Source: JBGPQJ01 sp963709295
GTDB taxonomy: Bacteria; Chloroflexota; Anaerolineae; Anaerolineales; Villigracilaceae
Assembly (NCBI GenBank): GCA_963709295.1
Contig: CAVPVW010000008.1
Span: 434,001-498,000 of the forward strand
Length of the DNA stretch: 64,000 nt
Direction of reading: 5' to 3'
In this document: piece by piece, positions 21,278 through 29,402 of the stretch
How the letters are laid out: every line of letters starts with the position of its first letter
How positions within the stretch are numbered: the stretch's first letter is position 1
Notes under the pieces: generated by a model
The model's input: the letters and a program-made list of their open reading frames with translations, nothing else
What the model was told of the DNA's origin: nothing
Database searches by the model: none
Made by a program: the position numbers and the translations under genes

Positions 21278-21489
21278 GAGCGGTTTGGAGTTCGCTTTAT
21301 CTGGGGGCTACCTGGATTATAGCATCCACTGGTGGGCATACGTCTTAAAATTTCCAGATAGCTTGTTTTTCTAATATTGATTCAAGCCACTATGCGACGA
21401 ATGGAACGATGTCCGGTGCTTGCTTGTGTTTTTTGCTATAATCACCTCGCATCCATCCACCCTCAACCTGCAAACCGGACAATAAAAAA

Positions 21490-21987
21490 ATGACCAACCT
21501 TCTGGACTCTCCCGTTATCCTTGCCACCCGCCGCAACCATGGACTGGAACACGCCACGATTCATATTCTCTCCGGGCACTTCCCGGGCAAAGCTCTGGCG
21601 GGACACTCCAACCCGGGCGGCTTCTTCATCCTGGGCAATGTGCCAACCGAGTCCGTCCGCGAGGCAGCCGCGGAGGCGCTCGTGCGCCTGCGAAACGGAG
21701 AAACCAAGCTGGCGGTGCATCCCGGCTGCGGGACGAACTACGTGGTCGCCGGTGCGCTGGCCGGGACTCTCGCCTGGCTGGGAATGACCGGCGCAAAAAG
21801 TGGTCGTCAGCGACTGGAACGGCTGCCGTTGATGATCTTACTGTCCATGGTGGGGTTTATCATCAGCCAGCCGATTGCGCCTGCCATCCAGCAGCGCATC
21901 ACCACCTCGGGTGACCCCGGCAGCCTGGCCATCGTCGACGTGTACCGCGTCCGCAAGGGCGTGCACCGCATCGTGACGCGAAAGTAA
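21490..21987 (+). CDS. DUF6391-like membrane-associated protein
   Basis: 165 aa. The N-terminus contains RRNHGLEHATIHIL and PGGFFILGNVPTE, and the middle LAVHPGCGTNYVVAGAL. A hydrophobic stretch (LPLMILLSMVGFIISQPIAP) suggests one membrane hairpin, and the C-terminus is basic. I recall the HGLEHAT pattern from the DUF6391 family of cyanobacteria and Chloroflexota, whose function is not known. A TATAAT at 21437-21442 lies about 48 bases upstream. It sits 10 bases before holA and is probably co-transcribed with it. Confidence 0.65.
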   Translation: MTNLLDSPVILATRRNHGLEHATIHILSGHFPGKALAGHSNPGGFFILGNVPTESVREAAAEALVRLRNGETKLAVHPGCGTNYVVAGALAGTLAWLGMTGAKSGRQRLERLPLMILLSMVGFIISQPIAPAIQQRITTSGDPGSLAIVDVYRVRKGVHRIVTRK

Positions 21988-21997
21988 ACAGCCAACC

Positions 21998-22964
21998 ATG
22001 CCTGTCCATCTTATTCTACGGCACAGACGAATATGCCATCACCAGCCGCGTGAACGAGTTTCACAAAGGCATGGGTGACCCGACGACCGCCGCCATGAAC
22101 ACATCCCGGCTGGATGGGCGCTCTGTGACCGAGGACGACCTGAACAACGCCGTCAATTCCATGCCTTTTCTTGCTGCACAACGATTGATCATTTTCAGCA
22201 GTCCTTCCGCGCGTTATGCGCAGGCATCCCAGCAGAAGAAATTCCTGGAATTCCTGAAACAGGTGCCGGAAAGCGCGAATCTCATTCTCATCGAGGTGGG
22301 GCAACTAAAAGAAACTCACTGGCTGGTGAAATGGGCGAGGAATGCCGGGCAAAATGTGGATGCGCAGGCGTACAACATGCCCAAACTGCGCGACATGCCC
22401 GAATGGATTGTCAAAGAAGCTCAGGCTCAAGGTGGGAAGATCGACCGTCAGGCGGCAGCCCGCCTCGCTGAAATGACCGGCGAGGATACGCGCCAGGCGT
22501 CGCAGGAAATCACCAAGTTGTTGACGTATGTGGATTACAAACATGCCATCGAACTGGCAGACGTGGAAGCCGTGAGTATCGTCACCGCCCAGGGCAACGT
22601 GTTCGAGATGGTGGATGCGCTGGGGGCTGGCAATGGGAAAAAAGCGCTGGCCTCGCTCCATCAGCTGCTCGAAAGCGAGGAACCGTTCCAGCTTTTGGGC
22701 ATGGTGGTGCGCCAGTTCCGCCTGCTGCTGCAAGCCCGCGAGATCATGGACGCGCGGGGGAACGCACAGGCCGCAGCCAGGGAGTTGGGCATCGCTCCAT
22801 TCGTCGCTGAGAAAATCTTCGGCCAGGCGCGAGGGTTCAGTCTCGAGGTGCTTGAGGCGATTTACCACCGCCTTCTGGAGTTGGATGAGGATGTCAAGAC
22901 GGGGGTCATGCCCATCGAAACAGCGCTGGAAATGTTCGTGGTGGAGCAGACGAAGAAGAACTAA
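21998..22964 (+). CDS. holA: DNA polymerase III delta subunit, frameshift at start
   Basis: The clamp-loader delta subunit opens the sliding clamp. The body (IFSSPSARYAQ, LKETHWLVKWARNAGQ, LRDMPEWIVKEAQAQGGKI, AARLAEMTGEDTRQASQEITKLLTY) has the HolA AAA+-like pattern and C-terminal collar helices. The natural N-terminus (SILFYGTDEYAITSRVNEFHKG) is in frame only if one base is removed just after the ATG at 21998. Otherwise translation would have to begin at GTG 22050. About 322 aa restored, near normal length. It ends at a strong bidirectional terminator. Confidence 0.88.
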
Positions 22965-22972
22965 CTTACAAA

Positions 22973-23006
22973 AAAGTCGTCCTGCGGAAATGCGCAGGAC
23001 GACTTT
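22973..23006. terminator. Strong bidirectional terminator
   Basis: A perfect 14-bp stem (AAAGTCGTCCTGCG / CGCAGGACGACTTT) with a 6-base loop and A/T flanks lies between convergent holA and the zinc-ribbon gene. Confidence 0.9.
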
Positions 23007-23018
23007 CAATATCCAAGA

Positions 23019-23314
23019 TCAGTCAACGAATTGACCACCTGTGATCTCTTTTTCCACCAACTTGCGCCTGGAATCAAAGGTCAGGCTGACATCAATGGGC
23101 TGGTAGCAGCGCTGGCCGCCAACGATGACCTTGCGGCAAATATACCCGCTCGTGCTGCCGGAGTCATCGTATTCAATGCTGAGATCGTTGAACAGATTAA
23201 TCCGCGCCTGTATCTCCTCGCCGCAGCGATTGCATTTAACTTTTATATAATACGAAATCTGGTCCTCAGCGGGTTTTGCTGAAAAGAAGCCTCCGATTTT
23301 TTTAAGAACCCCAT
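23019..23314 (-). CDS. Small zinc-ribbon-like protein, homopolymer frameshift near start
   Basis: About 98 aa. The core has KCNRCGEEIQARINLFNDLS, then YICRKV and QRCYQP, a four-cysteine pattern likely to bind zinc. The natural start is the ATG at 23314, preceded by GGAGGAAGT (reading MGF). It joins the body only if the seven-base A run near 23297-23303 is restored to eight. As read, the frame has only an upstream GTG. A family of unknown function; I recall similar small proteins in Anaerolineae. Last gene of the leftward rsmI-pgi/pmi-surE-ATL-AKR series. Confidence 0.65.
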
Positions 23315-23326
23315 ACTTCCTCCACA

Positions 23327-24319
23327 CTACGACTTTAAAATGGCTTCTATTGAATCCAGTTCCTGGCTGGTAAAGCTGAGATTGTTCAGCGCGCCAAGGT
23401 TCTCCTCGAGCTGCGCTGCGCTGCTCGCTCCGACGAGTGCTGAGGTCACTGCCGGATGCCGCAGCACCCAGGCGAGCGCCATTTGAGAGAGCTTTTGTCC
23501 GCGCTGCTGGGCAATCACATTTAGTTTTCGTATCTTTTCAATATTTGCATTCACATCATCGGGCGTGAGCCAGACCCGTTCGGTCTTGGTGGCGCGGGCT
23601 CCCGCGGGGATACCGTTCAAGTAGCGGTCGGTCAGCAGCCCCTGCGCGAGCGGCGAAAAAACAATGCAGCCGATGCCTTCTTCCGCCAGGACATCCAGCA
23701 GACCATCCTCCAACCAGCGGTTGAACATGCTATACGATGGCTGGTGGATAAGGCATGGCGTCCCCAATTCGCGCAGGATTCGCGCCGCTTCACGGGTGTA
23801 TTCAGGGGGATAGGAAGAGATACCTACATAGAGCGCTTTGCCCTGGCGCACGGCTGAGTCGAGCGCACCCATCGTCTCCTCAAGAGGAGTTTCGAAATCG
23901 AGGCGGTGGCTGTAGAAAATATCCACATACTCCAATCCCATCCGCTTGAGGGACTGATCGAGACTCGCCATCATGTATTTGCGTGAACCAAACTCTCCAT
24001 AAGGGCCAGGCCACATATCATAACCAGCCTTGGTAGAGATGATCAATTCGTCGCGATAGGGATGAAAATCTTGTTTCATCAGCCTGCCGAAGTTTTCCTC
24101 GGCGGAACCAGGCGGCGGGCCGTAATTGTTGGCCAGGTCGAAATGGGTGATACCCAGGTCGAAGGCGCGTCGCGCGATGGCGCGCGAATTCTCGAAGACG
24201 TCCAAACCGCCGAAGTTGTACCACAGCCCGAGCGAGATGGCCGGGAGCTTGAGTCCGCTGCGCCCGACCTGCTTGTAGGGCATGGTGTCATAACGACTTT
24301 CTGAAGCCAGGTAACTCAT
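23327..24319 (-). CDS. yghZ: Aldo-keto reductase, YghZ-like (L-glyceraldehyde 3-phosphate reductase type)
   Basis: 330 aa from the ATG at 24319 with GGAG upstream; the longer open frame to 24505 only overlaps the previous gene. The N-terminus (YKQVGRSGLKLPAISLGLWYNFG), HFDLANNYGPPPGSAEENFGRLM, STKAGYDMWPGPYGEFGSRKYM and DIFYSHR closely recall E. coli YghZ. The catalytic Asp, Tyr, Lys and His are present. YghZ reduces L-glyceraldehyde 3-phosphate and methylglyoxal with NADPH. It is probably a detoxifying cytoplasmic enzyme; whether the substrate is the same is inferred. Confidence 0.85.
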   Translation of the reverse strand: MSYLASESRYDTMPYKQVGRSGLKLPAISLGLWYNFGGLDVFENSRAIARRAFDLGITHFDLANNYGPPPGSAEENFGRLMKQDFHPYRDELIISTKAGYDMWPGPYGEFGSRKYMMASLDQSLKRMGLEYVDIFYSHRLDFETPLEETMGALDSAVRQGKALYVGISSYPPEYTREAARILRELGTPCLIHQPSYSMFNRWLEDGLLDVLAEEGIGCIVFSPLAQGLLTDRYLNGIPAGARATKTERVWLTPDDVNANIEKIRKLNVIAQQRGQKLSQMALAWVLRHPAVTSALVGASSAAQLEENLGALNNLSFTSQELDSIEAILKS

Positions 24320-24335
24320 GATTTTTTCTCCATTG

Positions 24336-24761
24336 CTAGAATAATGTCGGTTGATTGGCGCTGACCCCTTTGGGTGGAAACAGCCCGCGCGCCTTGAGCC
24401 ATTCTCCATCGGGACCTTTCCACCCGAACCGCGCGAGGTCCACCTTGCCGCTGTCGCTGAATTGCACCCCTTCAGCCTCCAGCATCTCACGCTGCTTCTC
24501 CGCACCGGGGCGGGGGCTGATCTTACCCTGTGAGTTGATCACCCGCTGCCACGGCACGTCATCCGGGCAGTGCGCCATGGCGCTGCCCACCCAGCGCGGA
24601 CCCAGCAATTCGTAACTCTTGAGATTCACCGTCCCCGGCGGCGGGATCATGGATGCGATCTGCCCGTAGGTGGTCACGTTACCGGGCGGCACTTGCCGGG
24701 CGATGTCCCAGACCAGGGCATTGTAGACTTGCGGGTTGGGAGGAGAAGAGAAGGGGGACAT
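24336..24761 (-). CDS. Alkyltransferase-like protein (ATL)
   Basis: 141 aa from MSPFSSPPN (ATG 24761, AGGA upstream). It has the DNA-binding fold of O6-methylguanine methyltransferases: VTTYGQIASMIPPPG, RWVGSAMAHCP and VPWQRVINSQGKIS. The active-site cysteine of the PCHR motif is replaced by tryptophan (PWQR), the mark of ATL proteins. These bind O6-alkylguanine without repairing it and hand the lesion to nucleotide excision repair. It starts 12 bases after surE and is co-transcribed with it. Cysteine methyltransferase activity is not expected. Confidence 0.85.
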   Translation of the reverse strand: MSPFSSPPNPQVYNALVWDIARQVPPGNVTTYGQIASMIPPPGTVNLKSYELLGPRWVGSAMAHCPDDVPWQRVINSQGKISPRPGAEKQREMLEAEGVQFSDSGKVDLARFGWKGPDGEWLKARGLFPPKGVSANQPTLF

Positions 24762-24772
24762 GATGCATCCTT

Positions 24773-25550
24773 TCATTTTTTGTCTACCGACCACTGCCAC
24801 GCTTTTAACTTGTCCAATGCCTTATACGCCGTCAAATCCAGCTGCAGCGGGGTGACCGAGACATAGCCTTCCCCCAGAGCGCCGACATCGGTTCCATCCT
24901 CCTCAACACCGGTAGGAAACTCACCGCCGATCCAGTAATACGGCCGCCCGCGCGGGTCTTTGCGTGCGTCCAGTGCATCGTGATAGACTCGCAGCCCCTG
25001 GCGGGTGATCTGGATGCCTTTGATCTGTTCTTCCGGCAGGCAGGGCACGTTGACATTGAGCAATACCCCCTCCGGCAATAAATTGGCGATCACTTGCGAG
25101 GCGACCCTGCGCAGCAATGCGCGCAGCGGGACCGTAATCCAGCTCGCCGTGACCGGGCTTGGAATCAAGCGAAACAGCGATGCCCGGTACTTCGCTGATA
25201 ACCGCTTCCATTGCCGCGGTGACCGTGCCGGAGTAGGTGACGTCGTGCCCGATGTTGGCGTTGGGATTAATGCCTGACATTACCAGGTCTATCTTTTCCT
25301 GAACCACGCCCAGCAAGGCCAATGCCACACAATCAGATGGCGCGCCATCAGTGGTGAGCGCAGGGGAGCCGTCTGCCAGTTTTGTTTCACGCACGCGCAG
25401 AGGACGTTCCATCGTTTTGACATGCCCCGAGGCCGACCAGTTGCGGTCAGGGGCCAGCACGGTTACCTTCCCCAGTTTGCGCATTTCCTGAGCAAGAGCC
25501 AGCAGCCCGGGCGCGGTTACACCATCATCATTCGTTACCAGAATATGCAT
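24773..25550 (-). CDS. surE: 5'/3'-nucleotidase SurE, frameshifted
   Basis: SurE removes phosphate from nucleoside monophosphates using a divalent metal, in the cytoplasm. The N-terminus MHILVTNDDGVTAPGL holds the metal-binding NDDG. APDRNWSASGH, TDGAPSDCVALAL and MSGINPNANIGHDVTYSGTVTAAMEA are family signatures. An indel near 25115 breaks the frame, and the C-terminus (GVLLNVNVPCLP, GYVSVTPLQLDLT) continues in another frame to 24773. About 258 aa restored, normal for SurE. It lies between pgi/pmi and the ATL gene. Confidence 0.9.
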
Positions 25551-25577
25551 TCAGCCTCACCACTTTAGATGTATTAT

Positions 25578-26645
25578 TTACCGGGCATCCTTTAGAGCTG
25601 CCTTTAAATTTTGCAGAGCGTCCACCGGCGTTGGATCCACCTGGTAGGCGATCGCCAGATAAAAGGCCATGTAATCTCCAAAGTGGATGGCGGTCCACAT
25701 TTGCGCGAGAGGGCTGTCGCCTTTGGCGTCGTACATATCGGCATTCAGACCTTCGAGCATGAAACCCTGCCGGGTGATTTCGGTGCGCAGGCGGTTTCGT
25801 GGATGGTCGGATGCGCAGCGCAGGAACAGGGTCAAGGTGCGCGGCATGAGCAGGTCAGGGGGATTGACCAACGCGGCAAAGGCGTTGTGGTCGGCTTCGG
25901 GCAGGAATTCAAAATTGGCGCAAGCCTTGGCCAGTTCATTGATCTGCCCCTTCCAGCGGCGTGCGACCGGAGAGAGGAGTCCCGCCCCATAAACGCTCAC
26001 CCAGCGGCCCACAAGCTGGCCGCTGTAGCGTTTGGCGGGATTGTTCGCCGCAGGGACCGACGCAACCAGGCCTGCCTGCTGTTTCTTCATCTCCGCCACT
26101 GCCGATTCGATTTCAACCGACTGGTCGGGAATTAATCCCAAACGGCAGAACAGCCTCAGCAGCAATCCAAAGGAAAATCCCACCGCAGCGCGAGGCTGCC
26201 CCTTGTGCTCGAACTGCCAGCAAACAATGTTGTATTTTCTTGCCTGTTCCACCAGTTCGCCACCCGTGCAGACTGCCACTACACGGCAGTCACTTTTCAA
26301 TGCAGCACTAAAAGAATTGAGTGTCTCCTCGGTATTACCCGAATGCGAGGAGGCGATGACGAGTGTCTCCTCGCCTTTCGCCCAAGCGGGTAGTCCGTAA
26401 TCGCGATGGACGATGACCGGCACCTTGCAGAATGGAGCAATGTAGGCTGCCAGCAGGTCCGCGCCGATGGCGGAGCCACCCATACCGCAGACGATGACCT
26501 GCCGCACACCCTGTGCAGAGCCGGGGTCCGGCAGGGATTGCCCCAACGCCCAGGCTTTTGCGAGTTGGTCGGGCAGACCGTCGATTTCACCGAGCATATT
26601 TTGCTTGTCGATCAGTTGGATGTTATTGAGGTCGTCGAGGTTCAT
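25578..26645 (-). CDS. Bifunctional phosphoglucose/phosphomannose isomerase
   Basis: 355 aa with an N-terminal SIS domain (VIVCGMGGSAIGADLLAAY, IASSHSGNTEETLNSF) and the C-terminal PGI/PMI-specific domain with EADHNAF and MWTAIHFGDYMAFYLA. These archaeal-type enzymes interconvert glucose 6-phosphate, fructose 6-phosphate and mannose 6-phosphate, feeding glycolysis and nucleotide-sugar synthesis. The start overlaps the rsmI stop by four bases (ATGA), so the two are translationally coupled. The frame is intact. Confidence 0.9.
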   Translation of the reverse strand: MNLDDLNNIQLIDKQNMLGEIDGLPDQLAKAWALGQSLPDPGSAQGVRQVIVCGMGGSAIGADLLAAYIAPFCKVPVIVHRDYGLPAWAKGEETLVIASSHSGNTEETLNSFSAALKSDCRVVAVCTGGELVEQARKYNIVCWQFEHKGQPRAAVGFSFGLLLRLFCRLGLIPDQSVEIESAVAEMKKQQAGLVASVPAANNPAKRYSGQLVGRWVSVYGAGLLSPVARRWKGQINELAKACANFEFLPEADHNAFAALVNPPDLLMPRTLTLFLRCASDHPRNRLRTEITRQGFMLEGLNADMYDAKGDSPLAQMWTAIHFGDYMAFYLAIAYQVDPTPVDALQNLKAALKDAR

Positions 26646-27475
26646 TCTGATTCAGCTTTCCTGTTCATAAGAGAATAAATTTCTTTTTTATTCCAGCCGG
26701 ATTGTGCCGCCAGCAGAACGGAAATTTCCTTGGCTTTTTTACCGCTTTTTTGTTCGCGCGCGATGGCAGCCTGCAAACGCTTTTCAGCCCAGCGCTCATG
26801 CGCGGATTCACGCTGACCGGCCACGACCAGGACAAATTCGCCCCGCGGATCGTGCTGCGCGAAATGCTCCCGCACCTCGCTGACCTGTCCGCGCACGAAC
26901 TGCTCGTGAAGTTTGGTCAGTTCGCGCGCTGCCGTCATGGGGCGGTCTCCAAGAACATTCAGAAGGTCATCAAGAGCAGCCTGCAGACGGTGAGGTGTTT
27001 CGAGAAAGACCAGCGTATAAGGCAAGGCAGCAATTTCGCGAAGGAGTTCCTTTCTTCCCGCAGAGGTGCGCGGCAGGTAACCCAGGTAGAGGAAGGAGTT
27101 TGTAGGCAGGCCGGAGGCGGCCAGGGCGGCGATCGGCGCCGAGGGTCCGGGCAACGGGCTGACGGTGTGTCCAGCATCCAACGCCGCTTTCACCAGTTCG
27201 TAGCCTGGATCGTTGATACCCGGCATACCGGCGTCCGAGACAAGGGCAACATCGCCTTCGGCAAGGGCGGAGAGAATCTTGTCCAGTTTGGCCAGCTTGT
27301 TGTGCTCGAAGTAGCTCGTCAGCGGCGTGTGGATGTCAAAGTGCGTCAACAGCTGGCGGGTGTGGCGGGTATCCTCGGCCGCGATGAGCCGCGCCTCGCG
27401 CAGCGTGCGCACCGCGCGCGGACTCATGTCCTCCAGGTTGCCGATCGGCGTGGCGACGAGATAAAGCGTACCCAT
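26642..27475 (-). CDS. rsmI: 16S rRNA (cytidine(1402)-2'-O)-methyltransferase
   Basis: 277 aa. The tetrapyrrole-methylase fold shows LYLVATPIGNLEDMSPRA, AAEDTRHTRQLL, ALVSDAGMPGINDPGYELV and LPGPSAPIAALAASGLP, all RsmI hallmarks. The C-terminal RsmI HTH ends in GWNKKEIYSLM. It uses SAM to methylate the ribose of C1402 in 16S rRNA, in the decoding centre. First gene of a leftward operon (rsmI, pgi/pmi, surE, ATL, AKR, zinc ribbon). The start faces the divergent DinB gene. Confidence 0.95.
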   Translation of the reverse strand: MGTLYLVATPIGNLEDMSPRAVRTLREARLIAAEDTRHTRQLLTHFDIHTPLTSYFEHNKLAKLDKILSALAEGDVALVSDAGMPGINDPGYELVKAALDAGHTVSPLPGPSAPIAALAASGLPTNSFLYLGYLPRTSAGRKELLREIAALPYTLVFLETPHRLQAALDDLLNVLGDRPMTAARELTKLHEQFVRGQVSEVREHFAQHDPRGEFVLVVAGQRESAHERWAEKRLQAAIAREQKSGKKAKEISVLLAAQSGWNKKEIYSLMNRKAESE

Positions 27476-27482
27476 GGCGTGA

Positions 27483-27509
27483 TTGTATCACTTCGCCGAA
27501 TGCTATAAT
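27483..27509 (+). promoter_or_regulatory. Candidate promoter for the DinB gene
   Basis: TTGTAT and a perfect TATAAT (27504-27509) are separated by 15 bp, 30 bases before the ATG. The -10 is convincing; the -35 spacing is short. Confidence 0.45.
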
Positions 27510-27539
27510 GATTGCGAATACTGACTTAAGGAGCAAGCC

Positions 27540-27996
27540 ATGCAGCCTTTCTATGAAGATTTCCTGAACAACCTGAACGAACTGCACAGCGATATCGAAA
27601 ATGGATTGGATGGACTCACACCTGCTGCGCTGGATTGGGTCCCGCAGCCGGGCATGAACTCGATCGGGGTGTTGGTCTTTCATCTTACCGGGGCGGAACG
27701 TTTTTTGATCGGCGAGGTGATCGCAGGGGACAACGCCAACCGCGACCGGGACGCCGAATTCAAGGTGCAGGGCATGGAATTAAACGCGCTTGTTGAAGCG
27801 CCTTGCCGACAACCGTGCTTATATCTCCGGGGTTCTGGAAGGGATGACCCTGTCTGATTTGGAAGCCCGGCGCAGGTTCCGTCACCAGCGAGAAGTGACA
27901 GTCGCCTGGGTGCTGGGGCATGCCCTTAAACATACAGCGACCCATACGGGTCAGATTCAGTTAACACGCGAGCTGTTGGACAGAACCAAACATTGA
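27540..27996 (+). CDS. DinB-family protein, frameshifted
   Basis: The start follows AAGGAGCAAGCC. The first half (FLNNLNELHSDIENGLDGLTPAALDWVPQPGMNSIGVLVFHLTGAERFLI) is a DinB/DUF664 four-helix bundle. The second half (RLADNRAYISGVLEGMT, VAWVLGHALKHTATHTGQIQLTREL) follows an indel near 27797. The metal-binding histidines sit in FHLTGAE and HALKHTATHTGQ. About 151 aa restored. DinB proteins are often thiol-dependent metalloenzymes; the exact reaction is not known. Confidence 0.8.
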
Positions 27997-28037
27997 CCAG
28001 CAGAAATTGGCATACTCTTGAATTCAAAGGAATAAAA

Positions 28038-28695
28038 ATGATTGTCATTTCCGACATGATGGGCACATTGACCACCGGCTCCCCGGTTCTGGGGCTGGTG
28101 GACTGGGTGCGCCACAACCAGAGCCGAACTCGCGCCAACCTGTACATGGCTTCCATGCTGCCCAACTACTTTCTCGCCAAGCGGGGCTGGATCGACTGGC
28201 AGAAGTGGGGCCAGGACTTAATGGTGGATAGCCTGGCGCTGATCAAGGACGCCACCCCGGAGAAGTTCGCGCAGGTCGCCGAGTGGACGGTGGAGCACAA
28301 TCTCTGGCCTAAGCGCCGCGAGGACGTGATCACCCGGCTCCAGCAGCACAGCGAGTCCGGTGCACAGGTCCATGTTGCCAGCAGTGTCTTCGAACCGGGA
28401 GTCGAGGCGTTTGCCAAACGATTCGGCGCACAGGCCATCGGCACCCCGGTGGAGTATGTAAATGGCACGCGTCCGCCTCGCTACGGACCTGGTCGCCAGC
28501 GAACGCAAGATCGAGCAGGTGCTGCATCGCCTGAACGTGAACCGCGTGGATTATGCTTATGGCGACACACTGATGGACGTCCCCTTGCTCGAACACGCGG
28601 ACCACCCGGTGGCTGTCTACCCGGATGCGAAACTGCGCGCCCTGGCGCAGGAGCGCGGCTGGGAAATCATCGGGGAAACGGCCAGTTATCCGTAA
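28038..28695 (+). CDS. HAD-superfamily phosphatase, frameshifted
   Basis: I start at ATG 28038 with AAGGA upstream (MIVISDMMGTLTTGSP), which gives HAD motif I (DMMGTLT). VHVASSVFEPGVEAFA resembles motif II and the region after it. An indel near 28470 shifts the frame, and motif III/IV (RKIEQVL, DYAYGDTLMDVPLLEHADHPVAVYPD) is in the frame ending at 28695. This is the HAD-IB (SerB-like) arrangement, so hydrolysis of a phosphomonoester is expected; the substrate is unknown. It stands between DinB and a methyltransferase on the plus strand. Confidence 0.8.
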
Positions 28696-28717
28696 ATATG
28701 AAAGGCTATAAGAGTTG

Positions 28718-29380
28718 ATGCCCGAGGTGACGCGCGTCACACGCTCAAAGCAAGCAGCGAGATCCAGCTACAACCAGATGAGCGGGTGGTATGACCTGAT
28801 CGCCGGAAGCAGCGAGCGCAAGTTCCGGGAGAAGGGTCTCGAACTGCTGAATGCCGTGGCGGGGGAGACGGTACTCGAGGCGGGATGCGGCACGGGGCAC
28901 AGCCTGCTGACCCTGGCACATCAGGTCGGTCTTGAAGGCCGGGTTTACGGCCTCGATCTTTCAGAGGGAATGCTGGGGCAGGCGCGCAGCCGGTTATTCC
29001 GGAGCGGGTCGAACAATCAGGTCATGCTTCAATGCGGCGATGCGGCTCATCTTCCCTTCCCGGCCAATTCCTTCGATGCGCTGTTCATGAGCTTCACGCT
29101 GGAACTGTTCGACACTCCTGAGATACCGCCTGTGCTGGCAGAGTGCCGGCGTGTACTGAAAATCGGCGGACGCATGGGCCTGGTCTCACTCGTAAAGAAG
29201 AACAGATTTATGGTCGATTTATACGAGTGGCTACACTTGCAGTTTCCCGTTTTGGTTGATTGCCGACCTATCTTTGCCAGAGACATAATCGTGGAAGCTG
29301 GATTTCAAATTATGGAAGCGAAGGATCTCGTCATGTGGGGGTTGCCGGTGGACGTGATCCTGGCCTGTAAAAACAGGTGA
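28718..29380 (+). CDS. Class I SAM-dependent methyltransferase
   Basis: 220 aa from ATG 28718 (the preceding TTG is less likely). Motif I is VLEAGCGTGHSLLTLA, the acidic residue binding SAM ribose is in VYGLDLSEGML, and later motifs are CGDAAHLPFPANSFDALF and LKIGGRMGLVS. The order resembles UbiE/Methyltransf_11 enzymes, but the short C-terminus and lack of quinone genes give no substrate. Convergent with the ABC transporter gene 22 bases away. Confidence 0.85.
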   Translation: MPEVTRVTRSKQAARSSYNQMSGWYDLIAGSSERKFREKGLELLNAVAGETVLEAGCGTGHSLLTLAHQVGLEGRVYGLDLSEGMLGQARSRLFRSGSNNQVMLQCGDAAHLPFPANSFDALFMSFTLELFDTPEIPPVLAECRRVLKIGGRMGLVSLVKKNRFMVDLYEWLHLQFPVLVDCRPIFARDIIVEAGFQIMEAKDLVMWGLPVDVILACKNR

Positions 29381-29402
29381 AATAGTCTTTCGCCTAATCG
29401 CG